Assembly: GCF_019038435.1 (NCBI RefSeq)
Contig: NZ_JAGPOX010000034.1
Coordinates: forward strand, 1 to 64,000
From: Nocardia alni
Lineage (GTDB): Bacteria; Actinomycetota; Actinomycetes; Mycobacteriales; Mycobacteriaceae
DNA: 64,000 nt
Direction: 5' to 3'
Below are positions 25,779-33,980 of this stretch, piece by piece (the stretch's first letter is position 1; the number at the start of each line of letters is the position of its first letter). The notes under the pieces were generated by a model. The model was not told where the DNA came from. It ran no database searches and worked only from the letters and a program-made list of their open reading frames with translations. The position numbers and the translations under genes were made by a program.

Positions 25779-25810
25779 CGGAGTGAGACACCACCGACAG
25801 GAGGCAAGTC

Positions 25811-26776
25811 ATGACAAGCCCCGCCACCACTGGAGTGCGCACGAGCGAGGACCTCGACACCCAGAGCCCCGCCGCCGACCTGGTACGTGTGTACCTGAAC
25901 GGCATAGGCAAGACGGCGCTGCTCACGGCCGCCGACGAGGTCGAGCTGGCCAAGCGCATCGAGGCGGGCCTCTACGCCCAGAACCTGTTGGAGACCAGCA
26001 AGCGTCTAGCCGCGACCCGCAAGCGAGATCTCGCGATCCTCGTGCGCGACGGTCAGGCTGCCCGCTCGCATCTGCTCGAGGCCAACCTGCGCCTGGTCGT
26101 CTCCCTCGCCAAACGGTACACCGGCCGCGGCATGCCGCTGCTGGACCTAATCCAGGAGGGCAACCTGGGTCTGATCCGCGCGATGGAGAAGTTCGACTAC
26201 TCCAAGGGCTTCAAGTTCTCCACGTACGCCACCTGGTGGATCCGCCAGGCCATCACCCGCGGCATGGCCGATCAGAGCCGCACCATCCGGCTGCCCGTGC
26301 ACCTGGTCGAGCAGGTCAACAAGCTGGCCCGGATCAAGCGCGAACTGCACCAGCAGCTCGGCCGCGAGGCCACCGACGAGGAGCTGGCCCGCGAGTCCGG
26401 CATCGCGGTCGAGAAGATCGCCGACCTGCTGGACCACAGCCGCGACCCGGTAAGCCTGGACATGCCCGTCGGTAGCGACGAGGAGGCCCCCCTCGGCGAT
26501 TTCATCGAGGACTCCGAGGCCACCTCCGCCGAGAGCGCCGTCATCGCCGGAATCATGCACAACGACGTCCGCAGCGTGCTGGCCACCCTGGACGAGCGGG
26601 AGCAGCAGGTCATCCGCCTGCGCTTCGGCTTGGACGACGGTCAGCCCCGCACGCTGGATCAGATCGGCAAGCTGTTCGGGCTGTCCCGGGAGCGAGTGCG
26701 GCAGATCGAGCGTGAGGTCATGTCGAAACTGCGCAAGGGTGAGCGGGCCGATCGGCTGCGCGCTTACGCGAGCTGA
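25811..26776 (+). CDS. sigB: RNA polymerase sigma factor SigB (group 2)
   Basis: A 321-residue primary-like sigma factor. Region 1.2 starts near DLVRVYLNGIGKTALLTAADEVELAKRIE. Region 2 has LLEANLRLVVSLAKRYTGRGMPLLDLIQEGNLGLIRAMEKFDYSKGFKFSTYATWWIRQAITRGMADQSRTIRLP. Region 4 has LDEREQQVIRLRFGLDDGQPRTLDQIGKLFGLSRERVRQIEREVMSKLR. The long N-terminal region 1.1 of SigA is missing, which marks SigB. In mycobacteria SigB drives stress and stationary-phase genes. A strong AGGAGG ribosome site precedes the ATG. It is normally next to ideR; here about 17 kb intervene. Confidence 0.95.
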   Translation: MTSPATTGVRTSEDLDTQSPAADLVRVYLNGIGKTALLTAADEVELAKRIEAGLYAQNLLETSKRLAATRKRDLAILVRDGQAARSHLLEANLRLVVSLAKRYTGRGMPLLDLIQEGNLGLIRAMEKFDYSKGFKFSTYATWWIRQAITRGMADQSRTIRLPVHLVEQVNKLARIKRELHQQLGREATDEELARESGIAVEKIADLLDHSRDPVSLDMPVGSDEEAPLGDFIEDSEATSAESAVIAGIMHNDVRSVLATLDEREQQVIRLRFGLDDGQPRTLDQIGKLFGLSRERVRQIEREVMSKLRKGERADRLRAYAS

Positions 26777-27410
26777 GTTCTTCCTCGGGTGGCTCGGCCG
26801 ACCGGGTGGATGGGTCGGCTGAGAATGGGGTCGAGGTCGCGAAAAGGATGAGCTTGCTCGGATCGATGAGTTAGCTTGGAGAGCAGGGCCACTCAGATCG
26901 ATGAGCCGACCGATATGGGTCGAGCGATCTGGGTGGTTGGGAGCGGGGCAGTAGGGGAGGATCGAGTGGGAGTATCGCGATTCCGCAGGGGTGAATCGGA
27001 CGGACATCAGGTTCGGTCTCGCCGGGCCACTGAGCGGACCGGCGAACGTGACATTCAGTCGGTCTATCGGTGCGGTATCAGCCCGGGCCGTAATCACAGT
27101 TGAGAACGATGAGTCGGTAGTACCGGCTTGCCGCCGTGCGGCGGTAAGCCCCACAGACGCTGGGCCGTCCGGAATCCGGCCCAGCTCCACCGCGGTGATC
27201 AGCACACATGGTGATCACCCCGAGCGCCGGTCGGCGTCCGCGCGTCCCGTCCCCTCCGGGCACTGCGCGAACCGGCCGGCGCTGTGTTTCGCAGGGTCGA
27301 CCCCGTATCGGGCCGACCGAACGCCAAGTCGGCCGGCACTGAGCAAACCGTATGGGCACTGAGCATCCTCGATCCTGTGCTCAGTGCCCATACGGTTTGC
27401 TCAGCGATGC
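26777..27410. other. Repeat-rich non-coding stretch after sigB
   Basis: These 634 bases lie between convergent sigB and LysR genes and hold no convincing gene. Short open frames lack ribosome sites. The stretch has the decamer GATCGATGAG twice (26861-26870, 26896-26905), a 12-base hairpin (27125-27150) and a long inverted repeat (27339-27404). Confidence 0.6.
27125..27150. repeat. Hairpin in the sigB-LysR gap
   Basis: GGCTTGCCGCCG (27125-27136) and CGGCGGTAAGCC (27139-27150) are complementary apart from one G-T position, with a 2-base centre (in practice a 4-base loop). No U-run follows. Confidence 0.5.
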
Positions 27411-27427
27411 TCATACGGTTTGCTCAG
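27339..27427. repeat. 27-bp perfect inverted repeat plus a further direct copy
   Basis: Arms 27339-27365 and 27378-27404 are perfect complements with a 12-base loop. The unit CATACGGTTTGCTCAG in the right arm (27389-27404) recurs at 27412-27427. It lies between convergent genes; the second copy also supplies the last codons and stop of the LysR gene. Confidence 0.8.
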
Positions 27428-28289
27428 TGGGTTCGGACTGGGCTCGGTTGGCCGCGGATGACGTCAGTGCGGCGGCGGCAAATGAGGCGACCAGAGGGCG
27501 GCAGTCCTGCTCGTTCCAGGCGAGTACGAGGTGGCTGGGCGGGGCGTCGGTGACCGGGATGCAGATCAGGCCGGGTGGGAGCTGTTCGACCAGGGAGCGC
27601 GGCAGGACCGCGATCATTCTGCCCACCGCGATCATGTGGAACATCTGGACCACGTCGGCGACCTCCGGACCTGAGTTGTCAGCGCCGGGGATCCCCTTCC
27701 ACAGCGGGAGGGTCTCGCCCTCCAGATCGAACATTCGCACCGCATCCTGCCCGGCGAGCCGATGGACGGACGGCACTATGACCACACGATCCTCGGTGTA
27801 CAGCGTCTCGTGGGCCAAGCCGTCGAGATCATCGAACGGCGCATAGAGCAGGCCGACGTCTGCCCGGCCGTCGCGCAGAAAATCGGTGCGGTCCGTGGGG
27901 CCGCTGAACAGGATGTCCACCTGGCGGGCATCGGGCTGGCGGGAGTACTCGGCGAGGATTCCGGACAGCAGCCCAGCGTCGCCACCGGGCTTGAGCACGA
28001 ACCGCAACGGGGCTCGTGCGTCGCCGGCACGCTGGGCGCTGCGAACCGCGGCACTGACGGCGTTGAGCGCATGCCGCCCGTGCTCTTGCAGTGCCTCCCC
28101 CGCCGGGGTGAGTTCGACGTGCCGGCTGGAGCGGACGAACAACGGGACTCCCAGCCGAGTCTCGATCCGGCGGATCGCCTTCGACAAAGCGGGCTGCGCG
28201 ATCGAAAGCTGCACCGCGGCCCGGCCGAAATGCAGCTCGTCGGCCACAGCGATGAAGTACTCGAGCTCCCGGGTCTCCAGTTCAATCAT
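27411..28289 (-). CDS. LysR-family transcriptional regulator
   Basis: A 292-residue LysR regulator. The DNA-binding domain is LEYFIAVADELHFGRAAVQLSIAQPALSKAIRRIETRLGVPLFVR. The effector domain runs from about residue 90. The C-terminal eight residues (SEPTEQTV) are encoded by the repeat at 27412-27427, so the natural stop may have been replaced. It is divergent from the 105-residue protein-SDR-amidohydrolase operon with only 70 bases between, so it very likely controls that cluster. The ligand is probably an aromatic acid, by inference from the amidohydrolase. Confidence 0.88.
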   Translation of the reverse strand: MIELETRELEYFIAVADELHFGRAAVQLSIAQPALSKAIRRIETRLGVPLFVRSSRHVELTPAGEALQEHGRHALNAVSAAVRSAQRAGDARAPLRFVLKPGGDAGLLSGILAEYSRQPDARQVDILFSGPTDRTDFLRDGRADVGLLYAPFDDLDGLAHETLYTEDRVVIVPSVHRLAGQDAVRMFDLEGETLPLWKGIPGADNSGPEVADVVQMFHMIAVGRMIAVLPRSLVEQLPPGLICIPVTDAPPSHLVLAWNEQDCRPLVASFAAAALTSSAANRAQSEPTEQTV

Positions 28290-28359
28290 GCCTCCAGGTT
28301 ATCGCCGAAGATCGAATCGGTCTTGGACACCGGCGGCATATGCGCCCGAAAATTACTAC

Positions 28360-28677
28360 ATGATCAACCATACGATGATCGTTTCCTTCGATCAGCCGCT
28401 GCCCGACGCCGAGCTCAACCAATACCTCATGGATATCGAACAGGTCATGCTCGACTCGGGTCTCATCCAGTCCGTCGTCACCCGGCGCCATATCCCCATC
28501 CCCGGCGAAGAGGCCATTCCGGCGCTCATCGCGACCGCGATCGTGCAGATCGGCGTGGCCGATATCGACACGCTGACGAAGGCGTTCGTCGAGCCCGGAA
28601 TGCACGAGGTCATCGACCGCTGGCAGGCGCGGCATCCGTACAAGGTCGCCTGGGCGAACCACGAGCCACTGGCATGA
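28360..28677 (+). CDS. Unrecognised 105-residue protein
   Basis: A small soluble protein that begins MINHTMIVSFDQPLPDAELNQYLMDIEQVM. Its beta-alpha-beta pattern (hydrophobic strand MIVSF, helix ELNQYLMDIEQVMLDSG, strand SVVTRRH, then ALIATAIVQIGVADIDTLTKAF) looks like a dimeric alpha/beta-barrel (EthD/Dabb-like) fold, but I do not recognise a family. It is the first gene after the divergent LysR, and its stop overlaps the SDR start by four bases (ATGA). A role with the SDR and amidohydrolase, perhaps as an isomerase or binding protein, is inference. Confidence 0.7.
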   Translation: MINHTMIVSFDQPLPDAELNQYLMDIEQVMLDSGLIQSVVTRRHIPIPGEEAIPALIATAIVQIGVADIDTLTKAFVEPGMHEVIDRWQARHPYKVAWANHEPLA

Positions 28678-29465
28678 GCGAGCGACCAGTCGGCACAGCC
28701 GAGCGCAGCGAGCGAGCAGCGGACACGGGCAGGAGCGGGGCGGGACTGGTCACCGGCGCCGGTAGCGGGATCGGCCGGGCGACAGCACTGGCGTTCGCCC
28801 GGGAGGGCGCCCGGGTCGCGGTGCTCGACATCGATGAGAACGCGGCGGCCGAGACCACCGCGCTGATCGAGAAGGAGGGCGGAGACGCCCTGGCCGTCAG
28901 CGTCGACATCGCGGACGAGGACTCCGTGCGGGCGGCCGTCGAGAGTACGGTCGCCGCCTATGGCGGCCTCGATTTCGCCGTGAACAACGCCGGACTGGCC
29001 TCGCACCACCGGCGGCTGGACAACATGAGCCTGGACGAGTTCGAGCGCGTGGTCCGGGTCAACCTGGCCGGGACCTTCCTGTGCATGAAGTACGAGCTGC
29101 CCCTGATGACGAGCGGCGGCGCGATCGTCAACATCGCCTCCAACGGCGGCCTGTACGCGATCCCGACCGCCCCCGCCTACGTGGCCGCCAAGCACGGCAT
29201 CGTCGGGCTCACCAAGGTCGCCGCGGTCGACTACGCGCCGGACGACATCCGGGTCAACGCCGTATGCCCGGGCCCCACCCTGACACCCGGGTTCGAGCAG
29301 GTCGCCGAGGGCACCGACATGATCGCCCGGCAGGCGGCGATCACACCGCTGGGCCGGCTCGCCACACCGGAGGAAGCCGCCGCGGCTGCGGTCTGGTTGT
29401 GCTCGGAGGCGGCGTCCTACGTCACCGGGATCGCGTTGTCGGTCGACGGTGGGCGGCGGGCATGA
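28674..29465 (+). CDS. SDR-family oxidoreductase
   Basis: A 263-residue short-chain dehydrogenase. The cofactor motif is VTGAGSGIGRATALAFA, then NNAG in FAVNNAGLASHH, a catalytic Ser in IVNIASNGG, and YVAAKHG (Tyr-x3-Lys). ARVAVLDIDE after strand 2 with an Asp suggests NAD(H) preference. The first 20 residues (MSERPVGTAERSERAADTG) are encoded by the actinobacterial gene-end repeat RTGAGCGAGCG and may be non-functional. It overlaps both neighbours by four bases in the cluster with the amidohydrolase. Confidence 0.9.
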   Translation: MSERPVGTAERSERAADTGRSGAGLVTGAGSGIGRATALAFAREGARVAVLDIDENAAAETTALIEKEGGDALAVSVDIADEDSVRAAVESTVAAYGGLDFAVNNAGLASHHRRLDNMSLDEFERVVRVNLAGTFLCMKYELPLMTSGGAIVNIASNGGLYAIPTAPAYVAAKHGIVGLTKVAAVDYAPDDIRVNAVCPGPTLTPGFEQVAEGTDMIARQAAITPLGRLATPEEAAAAAVWLCSEAASYVTGIALSVDGGRRA

Positions 29466-30616
29466 GTGGACGAGAAATGCGCAGTCGCGCGACCCGGCTC
29501 GTGACGGCGCCGAGCGCCAACGAGGCAGCCGCCACATCCGAATCGACAGCATCGCAACAAGTCTCGCGTCGTACCGCACCATCGCCCGATATGCCGAATC
29601 GAGATGGCACGCGGGTCATAGCGGTAGAGGAACACATAGCCACCGAGGCGTTTCTCCGCATCGCGCACGGCCTGGACGTCGTACCCGGCGACGAGACCGA
29701 GATGGGTCTCATGCGGACGGTGGAGAATTCCCCGGATCTGCGCACTCGGCTCGTCGATCTCGACGCCCGGCTGCGGGAGATGGACGCGCTCGGACAGGAC
29801 ATGGCGGTGCTCAGCCTGAATCCGCCTGGGGTACAGCCCTATCCGGCGGCCGACGCGGTACCGCTGGCGCGGGAGTTCAACGACGCGCTCGCCGCGATCG
29901 TGCGCCGGCGCCCGGGCCGGTTCGGCGGGCTGGCGACGGTGGCGCCGCAGGATCCCGTCGCCGCGGCCGCCGAGGTCGAGCGGGCGATGGGCCCGCTCGG
30001 CCTCCACGGCATCATGATCAACTCGCACACCGGCGGGCGATATCTCGACGAGCCGGAATTCGCGCCGCTGCTGGCCGCGGCCGAGGCGAATCGGGCGCCT
30101 ATCTACCTGCACCCGCGGGCGCCGAGCATGCTGGCCGCCTACCGCGAGTACGGTATGCCCTTCGCGATGTGGGGTTACCAGGCAGAGGCCGGACTGCACG
30201 CGATGCGGCTGATCCTCAGCGGAACCCTGGACAGGTACCCCGGGCTGACCATCGTGCTCGGGCACCTCGGCGAAGGCATCCCGTACTGGCTGCGGCGGAT
30301 CGACAACCGGCACGCGTTCACGGCCCGGACGGGCGGGGCGGCCATGTCGATGCCGCGTTTGGCCCTGACGCCGAGCGAATACTTCCGGCGCAATTTCGTG
30401 ATCACCACGAGCGGCATCGACGATCCGGACGTGCTCGAACTGGCCCTGCGCGCGGTCGGCGCGGACGCGATCATGTTCGCGATCGACGCTCCGTACGAGG
30501 ACCCGGTTGCCGCGATGGCCTTCCTGCGGGAAACACCGCTGACCGACGATCAGCGAGCGGCGATCAGCCATCGCACGGCCGAGCGCGTCTTCACGGTCGC
30601 CGAGGCCGACGTATAG
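29462..30616 (+). CDS. Amidohydrolase-2 family, resorcylate-decarboxylase-like
   Basis: A 384-residue metal-dependent amidohydrolase of the ACMSD/gamma-resorcylate decarboxylase group, which removes carboxyl from aromatic acids or opens related rings. Features include VIAVEEHIATEAFLR (first metal region), GIMINSHTGGRYLDEPEFAPLLAAAEANRAPIYLHPR, LSGTLDRYPGLTIVLGHLGEGIPYWLRRIDNRH and FAIDAPYEDP (metal-site Asp). The first 43 residues are a Ser/Thr/Ala-rich extension; the ATG at 29591 (MPNRDGTRVI) is also possible. The GHLGEGIPYWLRRIDNRH stretch is typical of 2,6-dihydroxybenzoate decarboxylases. Substrate not certain. Confidence 0.85.
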   Translation: MSGREMRSRATRLVTAPSANEAAATSESTASQQVSRRTAPSPDMPNRDGTRVIAVEEHIATEAFLRIAHGLDVVPGDETEMGLMRTVENSPDLRTRLVDLDARLREMDALGQDMAVLSLNPPGVQPYPAADAVPLAREFNDALAAIVRRRPGRFGGLATVAPQDPVAAAAEVERAMGPLGLHGIMINSHTGGRYLDEPEFAPLLAAAEANRAPIYLHPRAPSMLAAYREYGMPFAMWGYQAEAGLHAMRLILSGTLDRYPGLTIVLGHLGEGIPYWLRRIDNRHAFTARTGGAAMSMPRLALTPSEYFRRNFVITTSGIDDPDVLELALRAVGADAIMFAIDAPYEDPVAAMAFLRETPLTDDQRAAISHRTAERVFTVAEADV

Positions 30617-30753
30617 CCCATTCATGCCGCTGGGCACGTCCTGCGTGAATCAGCACCGGAAACATCTACGGGTCGCGTGCTCAGCCGAGGCCGACTGTCA
30701 ACAGCCCCGGCCGGGCACAACACACGTGGGCATGAGGCGCGGCTCAGGGCAGA

Positions 30754-31050
30754 ATGGCTTTCATGACCATCGCAACATGGAACGGGCGGGAACTGGCTCG
30801 CAGTGACGACACGATCATCGTCGAGGGCAACCACTACTTCCCGCCCGAATCGATCGATCGGCAGTACTTCGAAGGCTCCGACACCCACACCATGTGCGGC
30901 TGGAAGGGTAAAGCCAGCTATTACACCGTCGCGGTCGACGGGACTGCGAACGCCGACGCGGCCTGGTACTACCCGGAGCCGCTGGCCGCCGCGGAGAACA
31001 TCAAGAACTACGTCGCGTTCTGGCACGGGGTCGAGGTGAGCGAGGGCTGA
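30754..31050 (+). CDS. DUF427 domain protein
   Basis: A 98-residue single-domain protein of the DUF427 family. Recognisable pieces are WNGRELARSDDTIIVEGNHYFPPESI, then TMCGWKGKASYYTVAVDG and AAWYYPEPLAAAENIKNYVAFWHGVEV, all typical. The fold is a small beta barrel; the biochemical role is not known. ATG 30754 and ATG 30763 (MTIATWNG) are both possible; neither has a strong ribosome site. Stands alone, on the same strand as the preceding amidohydrolase, 137 bases downstream. Confidence 0.9.
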   Translation: MAFMTIATWNGRELARSDDTIIVEGNHYFPPESIDRQYFEGSDTHTMCGWKGKASYYTVAVDGTANADAAWYYPEPLAAAENIKNYVAFWHGVEVSEG

Positions 31051-31118
31051 GGCGTATCCCTCCGAGCAGCTCGCGCATTCGCCCGCCGCGGCGCGCCGTG
31101 ATCTCCTACGATCGCGGC

Positions 31119-31565
31119 ATGAAATTGAAACAGGTTACAGTTGTCGCCCTGGCCACGATGGCTGCCCTGAGCGCGGGCCGAGCGGCAGCCGCCCCTGCCA
31201 CCTTGGCTCCGCACGATCCACGCGAGGATATCGCCATGGCCTACCTCGACGCGCTGATCAGCCACGACGCGAGCGACGTGCCCTTCGCACCCGATTGCAC
31301 GCGAGTCGAGGCCGGGATCCAAACCGGCTATTCCGGCCCGCAACTCACCCACGACCTGGACACCGGCCCGCAGTACCAACTCGTCCAGCGCATCTACGAC
31401 GTCCACATGAGCGAGGCCGGACCCATCGTGACCGCGCGTTACCGCCTGGACTCGGGCATCGCCGGACAACGCTTGGTCACCGTCGCGATCACCGAAACCT
31501 TCGACATCCCGAACGGCTCGATCCATCGCATCGTGGCGGATATCGTACCAATCTCCCTGTCCTGA
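31119..31565 (+). CDS. Small secreted protein, DUF8021/SnoaL-like
   Basis: A 148-residue exported protein. A Sec signal peptide is clear: MKLKQVTVVALATMAALSAGRAAAA with predicted cleavage after AAA. The mature part begins near APHDPREDIAMAYLDALISHDASDVPFAPDCTRVEAG, resembling the nuclear-transport-factor-2/SnoaL-like start found in DUF8021 proteins, and ends in a strand pattern. No lipobox. Function unknown. The ATG is chosen over a GTG at 31098 because it gives the textbook signal peptide. Confidence 0.72.
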   Translation: MKLKQVTVVALATMAALSAGRAAAAPATLAPHDPREDIAMAYLDALISHDASDVPFAPDCTRVEAGIQTGYSGPQLTHDLDTGPQYQLVQRIYDVHMSEAGPIVTARYRLDSGIAGQRLVTVAITETFDIPNGSIHRIVADIVPISLS

Positions 31566-31773
31566 TCTGGCGACCAGAGTAGCCGAGATCGGTTCGGCCA
31601 CACAATGTTCCGTCACAGTGGCGGCAGACCTGAGCCTCCGGAAGTTCGGCGATCCGCGCGATGAGTGCGCGGAGAAATCCGAGCGAGGTTGTCGGTGGTC
31701 TCTGCTTCGATGAGCGAGTGAGAACGATCGAGTTCGATTTCGGTACTGGCTGTTTCGCGGCAGAGGTGGTGTC

Positions 31774-32832
31774 GTGACGGGCCTACCCTGGTATTTCACC
31801 GATCCGGAAGACGGTGCCGGCTGGTTCGCAGCCCGGTGTGAGGCCATTGATCACATCCTGACCGCGATCGCGCAGTCACCGTGGTCGCCGCGGCTGGTGC
31901 TGTTCGGCGGCGATGCGCTGATGCGGGCATGGTTCTGCGAGTGGGCGTCGCAGTCCGGCGGTCTGGAGTTCGCCGTGCGCTTCGAGCTGTGGCAAGCCCC
32001 GGAAGAACCGACACTCGGCCACATATTCGACGATATCCTGGCCGACGCCGCAGCGATATCCCGAAAGCCGGACAGCACGGTCGTGATCGACCGATTGCGC
32101 TGCGATTATACGGACATCGGCGAATCCTATTACGACCGCGGGGCATCCGGTGACCGGCTATTGTTCTCATGGCAGGGCCGTGGGCACACGGGCACAATCA
32201 ACCTGGATTTCTGCTACGACACAACACTGTACGATCCGCCGGTACCGACTCCGATTCCGCGCGTGAGCTTTCCCGGCACACCGCTGGTACTACCAGCCGC
32301 GAGTCAGCGGCAATCGCTCGCCTGGAAAATCGCTCGCCTGGCCGCCGACGCCGACCGCATTCCCGAGCCGATCGAAGACGAACCGGAGTACAACGAACCG
32401 GTGGAGGACTACAGCAGGTCCAACCCGCTGGGCAGGGATCTGTACGAGGCCGTGCTGCTGGCCGAACGGTCCCAGCTACCTCTGCATCTGCTCGACAGCG
32501 CCTTGGGGTCCCAGAACATCCTGCTGACAGCCCTGGATACGGAACTGTCGCTGCTCATCCGCATCGCCAACGACGTCGACTGGAACACCTTCGCCGACGA
32601 CCTTCCGGCGCTGGCCGGCGCACACGAACAGTTCGTGTGGCGGTTCGCGGCAGCACTCGCGCCGACCTTTCCGTCGGGGCCGAGTCAGTTGCTGTCGTTG
32701 CTCACCGAGCATTGCGTGCACGAGCTGCCAGCTCTGCGGACCGTGCTGGACTCCAAGGGAGTTGTGGCCGCGGCTCGATGGTTCGCGGACTACACGGCAC
32801 CAGCGGGCCGGCACGCGTCGCCGACCTGGTGA
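31774..32832 (+). CDS. Orphan protein, distant AbiEii-like nucleotidyltransferase candidate
   Basis: A 352-residue cytoplasmic protein. I do not recognise it with confidence. Residues about 40-75 (RLVLFGGDALMRAWFCEW) recall the GG(S/T)-containing first strand of AbiEii-type nucleotidyltransferases, and SLAWKIARLAADADR near the middle recalls their conserved LAWKL helix. However the catalytic DxD expected shortly after the GG motif is not seen (LEFAVRFELW in its place), so the enzyme may be inactive or a different fold. The C-terminal third is helical. GTG start with AGAGGTGG. No antitoxin partner of the AbiEi type adjoins. Base composition is slightly less GC-rich than its neighbours. Confidence 0.6.
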   Translation: MTGLPWYFTDPEDGAGWFAARCEAIDHILTAIAQSPWSPRLVLFGGDALMRAWFCEWASQSGGLEFAVRFELWQAPEEPTLGHIFDDILADAAAISRKPDSTVVIDRLRCDYTDIGESYYDRGASGDRLLFSWQGRGHTGTINLDFCYDTTLYDPPVPTPIPRVSFPGTPLVLPAASQRQSLAWKIARLAADADRIPEPIEDEPEYNEPVEDYSRSNPLGRDLYEAVLLAERSQLPLHLLDSALGSQNILLTALDTELSLLIRIANDVDWNTFADDLPALAGAHEQFVWRFAAALAPTFPSGPSQLLSLLTEHCVHELPALRTVLDSKGVVAAARWFADYTAPAGRHASPTW

Positions 32833-32851
32833 CCCGCGACCGAGCAGAAGC

Positions 32852-33295
32852 TCACACCGCTTCGGCGAGCACCTTTTCCAGCTGGCCGTGCATCCCTGCC
32901 CAACCCGGGCTCATGATGGAGCGAACGCGCTGCATCAGGACGTTGTCGGGATCGAAACCGCTGTGGCTGAACAGGATTCGGGTGCCGTTCCCCTCCGGTC
33001 GGAGGCGCCAGCTGATCACCCATCCCGTCGGCGCATCGGCTCGAGCGTCGTTCCAGGTCATGCGGAGCAGTTCGGGGGCGGCGACCTCGAGCACCTCGCC
33101 GCGGATGTGGCCGGAGAAGTCCTGGCCGGGCATGGGGCGCGTCTTCATCTCGAAGACGTTGCCCACCACCGGCTCGAAGCCGACGGGCTCCATCATCCAG
33201 AGCGCCATCAACCGGGGGGTGGTGAGCGCACCCCATACCTTCTCCGGTGGATGCGGATAGAAATGGTCGAGTTCGATCGTGCCGATGTCGCTCAT
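32852..33295 (-). CDS. SRPBCC (AHSA1-like) protein
   Basis: A 147-residue Bet-v-1/START-like protein of the AHSA1 group. It has the typical start TIELDHFYPHPPEKVWGALTTPRLMALWM, the central EPVVGNVFEMKTRP and FSGHIRGEVLEVAAPELLRMTWND, and ends in a helix GWAGMHGQLEKVLAEAV. These bind hydrophobic ligands; small ArsR regulators are often paired with them, and here the ArsR gene overlaps by four bases. Ligand unknown. Confidence 0.9.
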   Translation of the reverse strand: MSDIGTIELDHFYPHPPEKVWGALTTPRLMALWMMEPVGFEPVVGNVFEMKTRPMPGQDFSGHIRGEVLEVAAPELLRMTWNDARADAPTGWVISWRLRPEGNGTRILFSHSGFDPDNVLMQRVRSIMSPGWAGMHGQLEKVLAEAV

Positions 33296-33675
33296 GATTC
33301 GGATTCCGTTCTGTCGTGGTGTGTTTCGTCGCTGGCACGGTCGTCCGGCATCGCGTCGAGCACCTCGCCCAGGGCATGCAGACGCTCGCGCCAGTACCGT
33401 TCGAACGGGCTCAGCCAGGACTGCAAGTCGTGTAGCGGCTGAGGTTCGACGCGGTAGTAGCGAAAGCGGCCGCGCTTGTCCTCCCCGACCAGACCGCAGT
33501 CTCGCAACACCCGCAGATGTTCGGAGACGCTCGGACGGGCCATCGCGAACCGCTCGGCGATGGACTGCACCGTCCGCTCACCACCGAGCAGCAGATCGAG
33601 AATCTGCCGCCGCGTCGGATTGGCCAACGCCGCGAACACCTGGTCGATCCCGGAGTATTCGAGTCGCTGCGCCAT
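33292..33675 (-). CDS. ArsR-family regulator
   Basis: A 127-residue winged-helix regulator: QVFAALANPTRRQILDLLLGGERTVQSIAERFAMARPSVSEHLRVLRDCGLVGEDKRGRFRYYRVEPQPL. No Cys metal-binding motif like the ELCVCDL of arsenic sensors is present, which puts it in the SRPBCC-linked subgroup. ATG 33675 (MAQRLEYSGI) is preferred to the frame opening at 33744, which runs through the twin operators. Forms an operon with the SRPBCC gene and probably represses it. Confidence 0.9.
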   Translation of the reverse strand: MAQRLEYSGIDQVFAALANPTRRQILDLLLGGERTVQSIAERFAMARPSVSEHLRVLRDCGLVGEDKRGRFRYYRVEPQPLHDLQSWLSPFERYWRERLHALGEVLDAMPDDRASDETHHDRTESES

Positions 33676-33688
33676 ACCCTCACTATAG

Positions 33689-33729
33689 GTAGGAAATTTC
33701 CTACTGGTCAAGCGTAGGCAATTTCCTAC
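33689..33729. promoter_or_regulatory. Twin palindromic operators of the ArsR gene
   Basis: GTAGGAAATTTCCTAC (33689-33704) is a perfect 16-base palindrome. GTAGGCAATTTCCTAC (33714-33729) is the same except one base. Centres are 25 bases apart. They sit 14 bases upstream of the ArsR start. Confidence 0.75.
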
Positions 33730-33737
33730 CCGCCGAT

Positions 33738-33965
33738 CGCGCACGGGCGCCGTTGCACATCGGCGATCCCGCGGCCCTCGGAGTCGGCGATCTGTCCCTG
33801 CCCGACATCGGCGATCCGATCGAACCGGACAGCGACGAGGTGCCGGTCTTCTGGGCCTGCGGTGTCACCCGGCAGGCGGTGATCATGGCATCGCGGCCAC
33901 CGCAGGCGCTCACTCACACACCGGGCTACCTATTCATCACCGACCTCACCGACGACTCGGCCTGA
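33738..33965 (+). pseudogene. C-terminal relic of a DUF1445 (putative hydro-lyase) gene
   Basis: The frame reads RARAPLHIGDPAALGVGDLS and then EVPVFWACGVTRQAVIMASR and THTPGYLFITDL, the conserved C-terminal third of the DUF1445/D-glutamate-cyclase-like family (about 265 residues when whole). Only about 75 residues remain. The frame continues upstream into the twin ArsR operators with no matching sequence and no good start, so the first two-thirds of the gene have been lost, probably when the ArsR-SRPBCC pair arrived. A TTG at 33753 could start a 70-residue product, but a functional protein is unlikely. Confidence 0.75.
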
Positions 33966-33980
33966 GCCGTCATCGGCGAT

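Noticed and set aside
26876..27362. Short ORFs in the sigB-LysR gap
   Set aside because: No ribosome sites, mixed composition, and they overlap repeats.
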